13,034 bases of DNA from Leptofilum sp050292445 (GTDB taxonomy: Bacteria; Chloroflexota; Anaerolineae; Promineifilales; Promineifilaceae), in assembly GCA_050292445.1 (NCBI GenBank), contig JBNKLQ010000179.1:1-13034 (forward strand). The letters are read 5' to 3'. Made by a program: the position numbers and the translations under genes. This document shows positions 6,511 through 13,034 of the stretch, in pieces; within the stretch, counting starts at the first letter, position 1, and the number at the start of each line of letters is the position of its first letter. Under the pieces are notes generated by a model. It was given only the letters and a program-made list of their open reading frames with translations. It had not been told where the DNA came from and did not search any database.

Positions 6511-8355
6511 CTATCTCTGAACCATGGGAAGGTAAATTGAATTGCCCAGGTCCGGTGGTGGCGAAGCTGGATTGGCCGCATATGCTGTCAATAAATCTTC
6601 AGCATCTTCCGTACCACTATCTTCTGCCCACAAAAGATACCAGGCTGATGGGCCATCAAGCCGTTGAATCGTTTCAATATCATAAACGATTTCGCCATTG
6701 GTTCCAGCTTGAGTACTTAAATTAATGACGCCGTTCGTTTCATCAAAATAAAACAGGTCGTCATCGCTGCCAGTATTGCGGGTCCAGGCTGCATGCCAGT
6801 TGTCTGCAGGGTCAGCCCACAAATAGCGAAGAACGGAACTTGCACTCCCCATGTTGGCAAGCAAAGTTGTGGTGGTATTGGTTGAGTCCCAATGGAACAG
6901 CGCTGCCAATCCAGTCCCTAAGGCTGTTTCTTGCCAGACGATGTGCATAATGCCGTTGTCATCTTCATTGAGTGCTGGATTTTGCGCGTCACCGCTGGTA
7001 ACGGCCGTATCCGAGAGTCTCACCGTCATCCCCGAATCAGACCGCCAATAAAACAGATCATCTTCACCAGTGGCATCAATTGTTTCTGCCCAGGCAACGT
7101 GTAACACATCATTGCTATCCAATAGGGCTGTAACACCAGAGAAGCTTACATCTTGTGTCAGAATACCGGCATCGCTAATGTTAATGGGTATCTGATCGTT
7201 GTCATTCCAATAAAACATATCGCCAGCGGCCGGGAAAACGACATGGACTGTGCCACTGCTGTCAGTAAAAAGCAGGATGGGCAATGAACTGTTATTGCTG
7301 ACACCATCTAGAATTAATGTTTGCACACCACCAGGAGACCAATGATAAAGAGCGTCCTGATTGCCATTACTGTCGGCTCCTACATAAACGAGATGAATAT
7401 TGCCAGCAGCTTGACTGTGCCGAATTTCATTTGCTATAAGGCACCCATTGTTTATGCCGCCAATTGTTGTTGTTTGGCCGGAAAGGCTATCCCAATGGAA
7501 GGGGCAAGCATCTGGCTCGGTCAAAGTTAAATCACCTTTCCAAACGAGGTGAATTGTCTCATTCGCATCCTCAATAAATTGCATTGAAGTTGCGTAAGTT
7601 TCATCGGGCAATGATAAATCCTGGACATTGTCGGAAGTGGAATCCCATAGGTAAGGCGTAAACAGACCGCCAGGCGAATATTCAGACCAGGCGGCATAGA
7701 TGTTGGTGTTGGTAGCCAACACATCCATTGAAATGATATAGCTGTTAGTGCTGTTATTAGAGAGAACTGTGGTGGTTTGTCCATTTTCCTCCCAGTAAAA
7801 GAGTTCCTGTTGATAAGGGCCTGGTGCACTTTCACTCCAAAAAACGTGTAAGTTACCAGCAGCATCAAATACCATTTTAGCTTCAACAATGTTGCCGTCA
7901 GTGAGTGAATTATCTGACAAATCAATCTTTTGAGAGTAATCGGTGCACCATAGCACGAGGTTGCCACCTTCATTGGCGACAACTTCATGCCAGGTAAAGC
8001 AAGCACGGCCGTTTTCATGACCAACGGCCGTTAAATAAATATACCTGTTGGGGAATCCAGGCATAGAGACGGTTTCACTATAAGGTAATGTCTGAATAGG
8101 CCCATCCGGCAGCTGTCGAAAAAAAAGCTGGTAGTTGTCAGCTGCTACGGTTTCTACCCAAGTAGCGTAGGCGTTATTGCCAGCGACCACGCCGCGTATA
8201 TTGGGCAGAAATCCCAGTCCACCCTCTGTTTGAGTATGGTCTGATAATCGTGCTGTTTGAGGTGCTGCACTACTGCCATTTTCTTTTGCGGCGAGATGAG
8301 CTGTAAAAAAAGATACAAAAATAAGTGGGAACACAAGCAGTAAGATTTTTTTCAT
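6511..8355 (-). CDS. Secreted repeat protein, probable beta-propeller
   Basis: A 614-residue protein from ATG 8355, chosen because GGAGA precedes it by five bases and because a clean signal peptide then follows (MKKILLLVFPLIFVSFFTAHLAA, cleavage likely after Ala-Ala, before KENG). The mature part consists of about ten repeats of roughly 50-65 residues. Each has a strand like DLFYW or ALFHW followed by a turn and a segment D..G.LHVVW.E, for example DDLFYWRSDSG...NGIMHIVWQE. This alternation of aromatic strands and Asp turns suggests a beta-propeller of the sialidase/BNR kind, but no catalytic set is evident. It ends PPPDLGNSIYLPMVQR, resembling a short tail seen on secreted Chloroflexota proteins. 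The codon use is more AT-rich than that of its neighbours. The ligand is unknown; a surface-binding role is a guess. Confidence 0.8.
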   Translation of the reverse strand: MKKILLLVFPLIFVSFFTAHLAAKENGSSAAPQTARLSDHTQTEGGLGFLPNIRGVVAGNNAYATWVETVAADNYQLFFRQLPDGPIQTLPYSETVSMPGFPNRYIYLTAVGHENGRACFTWHEVVANEGGNLVLWCTDYSQKIDLSDNSLTDGNIVEAKMVFDAAGNLHVFWSESAPGPYQQELFYWEENGQTTTVLSNNSTNSYIISMDVLATNTNIYAAWSEYSPGGLFTPYLWDSTSDNVQDLSLPDETYATSMQFIEDANETIHLVWKGDLTLTEPDACPFHWDSLSGQTTTIGGINNGCLIANEIRHSQAAGNIHLVYVGADSNGNQDALYHWSPGGVQTLILDGVSNNSSLPILLFTDSSGTVHVVFPAAGDMFYWNDNDQIPINISDAGILTQDVSFSGVTALLDSNDVLHVAWAETIDATGEDDLFYWRSDSGMTVRLSDTAVTSGDAQNPALNEDDNGIMHIVWQETALGTGLAALFHWDSTNTTTTLLANMGSASSVLRYLWADPADNWHAAWTRNTGSDDDLFYFDETNGVINLSTQAGTNGEIVYDIETIQRLDGPSAWYLLWAEDSGTEDAEDLLTAYAANPASPPPDLGNSIYLPMVQR

Positions 8356-8395
8356 TATTTTCTCCGATGACACGAGGAACTCGTTTAAAATAGCT

Positions 8396-8401
8396 ATTAT
8401 A
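8396..8401 (-). promoter_or_regulatory. Probable -10 box for the secreted repeat protein gene
   Basis: A perfect TATAAT on the minus strand, about 40 bases upstream of the ATG at 8355. No good -35 hexamer stands 16-18 bases further up, so an activator or alternative sigma factor may be needed. The location in the 101-bp gap after the response regulator gene is right for a promoter. Confidence 0.55.
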
Positions 8402-8456
8402 CTAAATGTCGTTCACTCTGTTTTTCGGACAAACTGCCGAAGAGAAGCGAAGGAAC

Positions 8457-9104
8457 CTATTCTTTCGCCAGGCCGTGCTTTTGCGCCAGCAGTGCCGCTT
8501 CTACCCGGCTGCGCACGTGCAGCTTTTGCAGCACGTTGGTCATGTAATGCTTAATTGTCTTTTCTGCCAGATGAAGCCGGTCGCCGATTTCCCGGTTGGT
8601 AAGGCCCTCTGCCACCAGGCTCAAAATGTCGCGTTCCCGATCTGTCAGCGAGGTCAATGGATCATTGTCTTGTTTGTTGGCCGTCAGTTCAAACAAAATG
8701 CCGCCTGCCAGCGCTGGCGAGATGTAAATATCGCCACCGGCTACCACGCGCACTGCGTTGGCTAGCTCGCGGGCTGTAACGCCTTTCAGTACATAGCCTC
8801 TGCCCCCAACTTTCAGGGCAGCCATTAGCGTATCCTGATCTTCGGAGACGGTGAGCATCATAATGTGCACCACGGGCCAGGCCGTGGCTACTTTGCCGGC
8901 GGTGACAATGCCGCCCTCGCCAGGCATGGTCACGTCCAGCAGCAGCACATCTGGTAGCAGGTCGCTCACCAGCGCAAACGCTTCCTCACCGGAGCTAGCT
9001 TGACCCACGACGGTAAAGCCTGGCTCGCTGGCCAGTGATTGAGCCACGCCTTCGCGGAACAGGGGATGGTCATCAGCAATTAGAATTCGGATGGACTCAG
9101 ACAT
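8457..9104 (-). CDS. NarL/FixJ-type response regulator
   Basis: A 215-residue two-domain regulator. The receiver domain (about 5-120) has the acidic pair Asp11-Asp12 in LIADDHPLF, phospho-acceptor Asp57 in LLLDVTMPG, Thr85 and Lys107 (YVLKG). The LuxR-type helix-turn-helix (about 152-210) reads LTDRERDILSLVAEGLTNREIG and LAEKTIKHYMTNVLQKL. It is cytoplasmic and should bind DNA as a dimer when phosphorylated. The frame is open upstream to 9323, but ATG 9104 is right: the receiver starts there, and GAGG sits six bases ahead within the kinase gene. The kinase stop and this start overlap by eight bases (ATGTCTGA), so the two proteins are translationally coupled partners. Confidence 0.95.
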   Translation of the reverse strand: MSESIRILIADDHPLFREGVAQSLASEPGFTVVGQASSGEEAFALVSDLLPDVLLLDVTMPGEGGIVTAGKVATAWPVVHIMMLTVSEDQDTLMAALKVGGRGYVLKGVTARELANAVRVVAGGDIYISPALAGGILFELTANKQDNDPLTSLTDRERDILSLVAEGLTNREIGDRLHLAEKTIKHYMTNVLQKLHVRSRVEAALLAQKHGLAKE

Positions 9105-10494
9105 CTTCAACCTCGGGAATAGACATAGGTAATGTGGCACGAATGGTGGTGCCGTGGCCGATGGCACTGTGCAGCTCAAATTGTCCGCCAAGCAACTCAA
9201 CCCGCTCGCGCATGCCCACCAGCCCCAGACGGCCGTAAATGGCTGTTGCTTGCACATCAAATCCTGGGCCGCTGTCGGAAATTTCCACCGTGAGTTCTTC
9301 TTGCTCATTGGCGGTGTAAACATTTACGGCCAACCCTTTCCCCTTGGCATGGCGGAAGCTGTTGGCCAGAGATTCTTTGAGCACGCGATACGCGGTGATT
9401 TTGACGGGCAGCGGGGCTTGCTCGCGTAGTTGACCCAGCGTAAGGGTGACGTTGCAGCCAGTTTTCTTCTCAAAATCATGCACGGCGCGCTGAATGGTTT
9501 CCGCCAGGTTGATGGGGGCAATTTCAGGCAGGCGCAGCCCGGCGGATATGGCGCGCAGCTCTGCCAAGGCAGATTCGGTGGCCAGATGGACAGTCCGAAA
9601 ATCTTTACTGACTTCTGGTATCTCATCGTCGAGCGCTTCGGATAGTGATTCGAGGCGCAGAAGAGCCAGGGCCAAATCCTGAGCAGGCCCATCGTGTAGA
9701 TCGGCAGAGATACGGCGCAGATTTTTTTCATTGAGGGCGGTGGTGCGGGCGGCGGCGCGGCGGACACGGCCGTTTAACACCTCATTCTGCTGCAATAATT
9801 CATTCAACTGGGTGACGTTCTCTTGCAGCTCGTTTTGCTGGGAAACGATGGTGTTGCTGGCCCGACCCACCATGCCTGCCAACAGCAGATAAACGGCAAT
9901 CATCACTGCAGCCACCACCAGCCAGCTACGATATTGCGCCGTGCGAATTTCAGCTTCCAGCCCTTCCGAAGTCTGGTAAAACTCGGAAACGGCAAGGATG
10001 TTGTCGCTGCCAGACTCCCGTGAAGGGGCATATGTTTCGATGAGCGAATCCCACAGTTCTCGCTCCAAAGCCTGTTCGGGTTTGTCCAGGTTGCTGACTT
10101 CGGTGACAACTTCACCGTTAAAGGCGGCGGCAAGCCCTTCTTCAAGCGGAAACTGTTGGCCAATAAGCTCTGGATTGGTTGCATAAAGCACAGTGCCATC
10201 AGAGGACCAAACCTTAAAGGAAACAATTTGGGTGCCCAGCGAAGTGTCTGTGAGCAGCCGTTCCAGAGCAGCGACGTCAACAGCATACTTGTTTTCGTTT
10301 TCAGCCAGTCCTTGCAGATGGGGGGAGATATAGCTATCGACGTAGAGGGCAGTGACGGCAGCGGTGTGGTTGGTAACGGCCGTTTCAATTTGCTGGCTAA
10401 TCCACAAGCCAATCCCTACCATGCCGCCCAGCATTACCACCAAGCTAACAAACATATATTGCTGGGCCAGCGTCAATTGTTTTTTGGCAACCAT
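9097..10494 (-). CDS. Membrane sensor histidine kinase, HisKA_3 family
   Basis: A 465-residue kinase from ATG 10494, selected for the excellent AAAGGAG site six bases upstream. A first membrane helix (about 13-33) and a second (about 191-211) enclose an extracellular domain of some 155 residues with a Cache-like segment (FKVWSSDGTVLYATNPELIGQQFP, split around GTVLYATN). A coiled coil (about 215-250, rich in Gln/Asn/Glu) follows directly, without an obvious HAMP domain. The phospho-acceptor is His267 in ISADLHDGPAQDLALALLRL, a NarX/DesK-type H box. The ATPase part has the N box (ESLANSFRHAKG), ISDSGPGFD and GRLGLVGMRERVELLGG. It signals to the overlapping NarL-type regulator. The stimulus is unknown. 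Three ACGGCCGT copies are inside. Confidence 0.95.
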   Translation of the reverse strand: MVAKKQLTLAQQYMFVSLVVMLGGMVGIGLWISQQIETAVTNHTAAVTALYVDSYISPHLQGLAENENKYAVDVAALERLLTDTSLGTQIVSFKVWSSDGTVLYATNPELIGQQFPLEEGLAAAFNGEVVTEVSNLDKPEQALERELWDSLIETYAPSRESGSDNILAVSEFYQTSEGLEAEIRTAQYRSWLVVAAVMIAVYLLLAGMVGRASNTIVSQQNELQENVTQLNELLQQNEVLNGRVRRAAARTTALNEKNLRRISADLHDGPAQDLALALLRLESLSEALDDEIPEVSKDFRTVHLATESALAELRAISAGLRLPEIAPINLAETIQRAVHDFEKKTGCNVTLTLGQLREQAPLPVKITAYRVLKESLANSFRHAKGKGLAVNVYTANEQEELTVEISDSGPGFDVQATAIYGRLGLVGMRERVELLGGQFELHSAIGHGTTIRATLPMSIPEVEDV

Positions 10495-10500
10495 GCCGGT

Positions 10501-10507
10501 CTCCTTT
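10501..10507 (-). promoter_or_regulatory. Ribosome binding site fixing the kinase start
   Basis: AAAGGAG on the minus strand, six bases before ATG 10494. It overrules the in-frame start at 10521, which would place this site inside the coding region. Confidence 0.75.
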
Positions 10508-10560
10508 GCAGAATCTAACACCGGAGTGCATGAGAATCAAGCGTATGCTTTGGCGGCCCG

Positions 10561-10566
10561 ATTATA
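10561..10566 (-). promoter_or_regulatory. Probable -10 box of the kinase-regulator operon
   Basis: A perfect TATAAT on the minus strand, about 65 bases upstream of the kinase ATG. The position where a -35 should be reads TATCGG, a poor match. Phased direct repeats at 10599-10628 would lie at about -45 to -75, where an activator often binds. Confidence 0.5.
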
Positions 10567-10598
10567 CCGATTTTGGCCATTTCCCGATACGGACTAAG

Positions 10599-10640
10599 GT
10601 CTGATCAAGTCTGATCCATAGTCTGAACCAGGTCGCGACC
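10599..10640. promoter_or_regulatory. Candidate operator: three GTCTGA direct repeats plus a 10-bp palindrome
   Basis: GTCTGATC at 10599 and 10609 and GTCTGAAC at 10621 are spaced by 10 and 12 bases, close to one helical turn. They are followed at 10631-10640 by the perfect palindrome GGTCGCGACC. The cluster is in the middle of the 219-bp divergent region between the kinase and the sigma-factor genes. The rest of that region holds the kinase -10 box and a weak TTGCCG / TACAAT pair (15-base spacer, 10651-10677) toward the sigma gene. Confidence 0.5.
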
Positions 10641-10713
10641 ATCTCCCCTGTTGCCGCAGCAGCCAAAAATCTACAATGCAAACATACAAATTTACGATTT
10701 TGGGAATTTTCTT

Positions 10714-11274
10714 ATGCAAGATGAAATGAAACTACTCCACCGCGCTCGCTCTTTAGACCAGGATGCTCTGGCTGAAGTGCACAACAGATATTACGACTCG
10801 ATCTATCGGTACATTGCTTTTCGTGTCAACGACGCCCCCACGGCCGAAGATTTGACCAGCGAAGTGTTTTTGCGGCTGCTCAATGCCCTGCGGGATAAAA
10901 CGGCTCCGCAAAACACGCTGCGCGGTTGGTTGTATGGGGTCGCCTCTCGCGTACTCAAAGAACATTACCGCAAAAAGAAAAGAGATCGTTTTACGCTGCT
11001 TCACGACGATATTCCCTCAACTGAACAAGGACCTCATCATCAAGTTGAAGACATTTTGCAAAATGAGAATTTGCACATCGTGATGCAGGGTTTGACCGAG
11101 GATCAGCAAAATGTGCTGGCTTTGCGCTTTGGTTTTGGTATGCCCATTCAAGAAGTGGCCGACACGATGGGCAAAAGCGAAGGGTCGATCAAAATGCTGC
11201 AAGCGCGCGCTATTGCTGCCATCTCTCAGCGGATCATGCTGCAAGGTGCCTTGTTTCAAGGAGCGTTGGCATGA
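10714..11274 (+). CDS. ECF-type sigma-70 family RNA polymerase sigma factor
   Basis: A 186-residue protein with region 2 at about residues 8-90 (HRARSLDQDALAEVHNRYYD, YRYIAF, TAEDLTSEVFLRLLNAL, then GWLYGVASRVLKEHYRKKKR) and region 4 at about 120-175 (LTEDQQNVLALRFGFGMPIQEVADTMGKSEGSIKMLQARA, here in two parts, VLALRF and EVADTMGKSEGSIKMLQ). Region 3 is absent, as in ECF factors. ATG 10714 is used; a TTG frame start at 10651 would add 21 residues unlike the family. GGGAA lies eight bases upstream. The stop overlaps the next ATG (ATGA), so it is coupled to the membrane protein that is probably its anti-sigma factor. It probably directs RNA polymerase to an envelope-stress or developmental regulon; its own promoter may be among the targets. 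Confidence 0.92.
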   Translation: MQDEMKLLHRARSLDQDALAEVHNRYYDSIYRYIAFRVNDAPTAEDLTSEVFLRLLNALRDKTAPQNTLRGWLYGVASRVLKEHYRKKKRDRFTLLHDDIPSTEQGPHHQVEDILQNENLHIVMQGLTEDQQNVLALRFGFGMPIQEVADTMGKSEGSIKMLQARAIAAISQRIMLQGALFQGALA

Positions 11275-12560
11275 AAATTGTTCAGGAGCAAATCTTATTT
11301 GACTGCCTGGAGCAGTTTGAAGCGGGTGTTTCAGTTGAAGCGTTAGTGGCAAAATATCCTCATGTCGCAGAAGAGATTGAAAAGTTTTTAGCCGTGGCGG
11401 CATATCTACAGCGGCAGCGGTTGCAGCCTAGCCTGGCGGCCAAACATCAGTCGCAAAAATTGTTTTTGCAACAGGCGTCTCAGCTGCGTACCGGTCAGCG
11501 GCAGGCGTGGTTTTCCTGGCGTCATTTGCGGCGCATGCTGCTCCCGTTGGCTTCTTTGGCAATGGTGACTGTTTTGTTTAGCGTCACATTTTTATTTGCC
11601 TCTGCCTCTGCGCTGCCGGGGGATCTGCTTTACAACACCAAGCGGTGGGTGGAATCTTATCAAGTAGAGCAGACGGGAAATGCTACGGCCGTTTTCAGCC
11701 TTAACATGCAACTGAACCAGGAGCGGGTACGGGAGGCGAAGGCAATTTTGCGTACCAATGAAGCCGTCGAGGTCTCTTTTGAAGGCCGGGTGAATGCCAA
11801 GCAGGGCAGCAATTGGGTCATCGCTGGCGTACCTGTCCAGGTGAATGAGCAAACTCAGATGGATGGCTATGCTGGCGTTGGAGCCATTGTTTTGGTGAAC
11901 GGCCGTACCCATAATGGACACCTCTATGCCAGCAGTATCACCGTCTTGCAGGACGTTCCGGCAACGACAACCCCCACAGCCACACCAACCGTCACCGTGA
12001 CGGCCACGGCCACTCCCACAAGCACGATGACCAACACGCCGACACCAACCACCACCATGACGCCGATGGTTTCGGCAACACCGACAGCTACCAGCTCACC
12101 AACTGAGACGCCTACGGCAACGGTAACGGCCGTTCCGCCCACACCCACGACCGAACCTACCAGCCAGCCAACGGCCGTTGTAAATGACAACGATGATGAC
12201 GATGGCAACGACAACAGTGGCGACGATGACCACAACGACAATTCCGGCAGCAGCAACGACAACGACAGTAACGACAACGGCGGTGGCAATCCCGGTAACA
12301 ATGACAATGGCAATGATAATTCGGGGGATGACAACGGCAATGAAAACGCTGGTGGCAATAACAACGATAACGGCAACGACAATTCCGGCGGCGACAACGG
12401 GAACGACAATGATGACAACGACAACGGTGGGGGCAACAGCGGCAGCGGTGGTGGTAATGACAACGACAATGGTAATGAAAACGATGGTGGCAACAGTGGC
12501 AGCGGCGGGGGCGGCGACAATGACAATGGGAACGACAACGGCCGTCGCGACGATGATTAA
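11271..12560 (+). CDS. Single-pass membrane protein with DUF5667/DUF5666-like domains, Thr/Pro stalk and Asp/Asn tail; probable anti-sigma partner
   Basis: A 429-residue protein whose ATG overlaps the stop of the sigma gene. Residues 1-50 form a small helical cytoplasmic domain (LEQFEAGVSVEALVAKYPHV, EEIEKFLAVAAYL), a form often seen beside Chloroflexota sigma factors. A membrane helix covers about 89-112. Outside, LPGDLLYNTKRWVESYQV (115-132) is the signature start of DUF5667, and about 169-226 looks like DUF5666 (FEGRVNAKQGSNWVIAGVPV ... NGHLYASSITVL). Residues 231-303 are a Thr/Pro/Ala stalk, and 305-429 are almost only Asp, Asn, Gly and Ser. The N-terminal domain probably holds the sigma factor at the membrane (inference from gene pairing). 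The acidic tail may bind calcium or wall material. No classical zinc anti-sigma motif is present. Confidence 0.8.
   Translation: MKIVQEQILFDCLEQFEAGVSVEALVAKYPHVAEEIEKFLAVAAYLQRQRLQPSLAAKHQSQKLFLQQASQLRTGQRQAWFSWRHLRRMLLPLASLAMVTVLFSVTFLFASASALPGDLLYNTKRWVESYQVEQTGNATAVFSLNMQLNQERVREAKAILRTNEAVEVSFEGRVNAKQGSNWVIAGVPVQVNEQTQMDGYAGVGAIVLVNGRTHNGHLYASSITVLQDVPATTTPTATPTVTVTATATPTSTMTNTPTPTTTMTPMVSATPTATSSPTETPTATVTAVPPTPTTEPTSQPTAVVNDNDDDDGNDNSGDDDHNDNSGSSNDNDSNDNGGGNPGNNDNGNDNSGDDNGNENAGGNNNDNGNDNSGGDNGNDNDDNDNGGGNSGSGGGNDNDNGNENDGGNSGSGGGGDNDNGNDNGRRDDD
11961..12177 (+). repeat. Thr/Pro-rich stalk-coding low-complexity region
   Basis: Repeated ACN and CCN codons encode units such as TATPT, TPTPT and PTET, about 70 residues. 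Such mucin-like stalks are often O-glycosylated and hold a domain away from the membrane. The region includes two ACGGCCGT copies (12126 and 12171). Confidence 0.8.
12181..12558 (+). repeat. Asp/Asn/Gly-coding degenerate repeat region
   Basis: Imperfect repeats of GACAACGGCAACGAC-type units, in multiples of three bases, encode about 125 residues such as NDNSG, DNGND and SGSGGG. Because of this periodicity other frames and the opposite strand are also open, but these are artefacts. Length variation by slippage is likely. Confidence 0.85.
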
Positions 12561-12727
12561 ACTGCCCCGGTAGCCTGAAAACCGTTACTTTTTATCAGCC
12601 GACAGCACTCACGGGTGCCTTGCACCAACCATGGCGACCAACTGATGCCCATCACTTTGATGCCCAGCACTTTGATGCCCATCACGTGTGAGGCCCATCA
12701 CTTGGTCGCTGTTTTTTGAGGAGAATT
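12561..12727. other. 167-bp gap with weak hairpins and a tandem repeat
   Basis: After the stop, a weak stem (CGGT/ACCG) followed by TTTTT near 12570-12595 could be a poor terminator. Two mutually exclusive small stems follow: GCAC (12605) with GTGC (12615), or GGTGC (12614) with GCACC (12622). Then the 15/16-bp tandem repeat occupies 12643-12703, and GAGGAG at 12718-12723 serves the next gene. No clear -35/-10 pair was seen. Confidence 0.5.
12643..12703. repeat. Four-unit 15/16-bp tandem repeat in the leader of the DUF2723 gene
   Basis: Units: TGATGCCCATCACTT (12643), TGATGCCCAGCACTT (12658), TGATGCCCATCACGTG (12673) and TGAGGCCCATCACTT (12689). Each intact unit has a dyad TGATG-CC-CATCA, and junctions give CATCA-CTT-TGATG. 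The array ends 24 bases before the ATG at 12728. Confidence 0.88.
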
Positions 12728-13034
12728 ATGTTTAAGTTAACAACCTTGCCCTCTTTTATCCGTTCCAATGAAACCAGAAGCGACCTGTGGCAGCAGGTGC
12801 CCCGGCTGGATTGGGTCTCTGTGACGGTGTTTGCCCTGCCGCTGCTGCTCTATTGGCTGACGCTGGCTCCCACCATTTACAACCTGGACAGCGCCGAATT
12901 TACAACGGCCGTATCCACCAATGGCATCATTCGGGCCACCGGCTATCCACTCTATTTGCTGCTGGGCAAGGTCTGGTCCTGGCTGCGGCTCAGCAGCGAT
13001 ATGGGCTACCGGCTGAACTTCTTCTCTGCTTTTT
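12728..13034 (+). CDS. DUF2723 family membrane protein (GT-C / protein O-mannosyltransferase-like), 3' end outside the window
   Basis: The first 102 codons are visible, after a GAGGAG ribosome site four bases before the ATG. A polar N-terminus of about 28 residues is followed by a membrane helix (WVSVTVFALPLLLYWLTLAP). Then comes the family signature: TLAPTIYNLDSAEFTTAV with the conserved Asp-Ser-x-Glu, TGYPLYLLLGKVWSWL, and YRLNFFSA at the edge. DUF2723 proteins are large polytopic proteins; the eukaryotic relative TMEM260 is an O-mannosyltransferase, and the D-S-x-E loop resembles the catalytic acidic loop of GT-C enzymes. The target is unknown; the Thr/Pro-rich protein encoded just upstream is a plausible one (inference). 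One ACGGCCGT copy is present. Confidence 0.85.
   Translation, partial: MFKLTTLPSFIRSNETRSDLWQQVPRLDWVSVTVFALPLLLYWLTLAPTIYNLDSAEFTTAVSTNGIIRATGYPLYLLLGKVWSWLRLSSDMGYRLNFFSAF

Noticed and set aside
8420..8440. TTCGG...CCGAA stem after the response regulator gene as a terminator
   Set aside because: The stem has only five pairs, and it is followed by A residues, not T residues, in the direction of transcription.
11924..12538. 204-codon minus-strand frame (Leu/Pro/Ser repeats) and a plus-strand Met/Thr-rich frame at 12184-12573
   Set aside because: Both result from the three-base periodicity of the Thr/Pro and Asp/Asn coding repeats; the frame that continues from the membrane protein is the real one.
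12643..12703. Possible CRISPR array
   Set aside because: The 15/16-bp units are directly tandem with no spacers.

Overview
The window looks like a piece of a Chloroflexota genome, probably of the Anaerolineae/Caldilineae type. This is inferred from gene content and style, not from a marker gene. The clues are a sigma factor paired with a DUF5667/DUF5666-type membrane protein, a secreted protein ending in a short IYLPMVQR-like tail, a HisKA_3/NarL two-component pair, a Roco GTPase, a DUF2723 protein, and mixed-strand genes with short gaps. No tRNA, rRNA, transposase, integrase or CRISPR array was seen.

Layout. (1) 2-1741 (+): the 3' part of a Roco (Roc-COR) GTPase, open at the left edge, ending in an effector-associated (death-like) domain. 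(2) 1835-3456 (+): a two-gene ATGA-overlapping operon of an alpha/beta hydrolase and a PhnD-like binding protein without a signal peptide. (3) 3453-4269 (-): an ABA4-like (DUF4281) membrane protein and a small zinc-ribbon protein. (4) 4364-5044 (+): a membrane-anchored protein of unknown function. (5) 5109-8355 (-): an MFS_3 exporter and a large secreted repeat protein, separated by a strong hairpin terminator. (6) 8457-10494 (-): a response regulator and histidine kinase operon. (7) A 219-bp divergent control region. (8) 10714-12560 (+): an ECF-type sigma factor overlapping a membrane protein with a Thr/Pro stalk and an Asp/Asn/Gly tail, probably its anti-sigma partner. (9) A 167-bp leader with tandem 15-bp repeats. 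(10) From 12728 (+): the start of a DUF2723 protein cut by the right edge.

How the genes may work together. The kinase and regulator form one translationally coupled signalling unit. The divergent sigma/anti-sigma-like pair shares its control region, so both may belong to one cell-envelope response (inference). The DUF2723 gene, from a family that includes a protein O-mannosyltransferase, lies next to a gene whose product has a Thr/Pro-rich stalk, which is the usual kind of O-glycosylation substrate (inference).

The strongest unexplained signal is the palindrome ACGGCCGT. I counted it by eye 21 times in 13 kb where about 0.3 would be expected by chance. All copies are inside genes, in all three codon phases, which suggests selection at the DNA level. 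Other signals include a 23-bp intergenic repeat carrying a perfect DnaA-box sequence downstream of two genes, an 8-bp tandem repeat, helically phased GTCTGA repeats, and a four-unit 15/16-bp tandem repeat.
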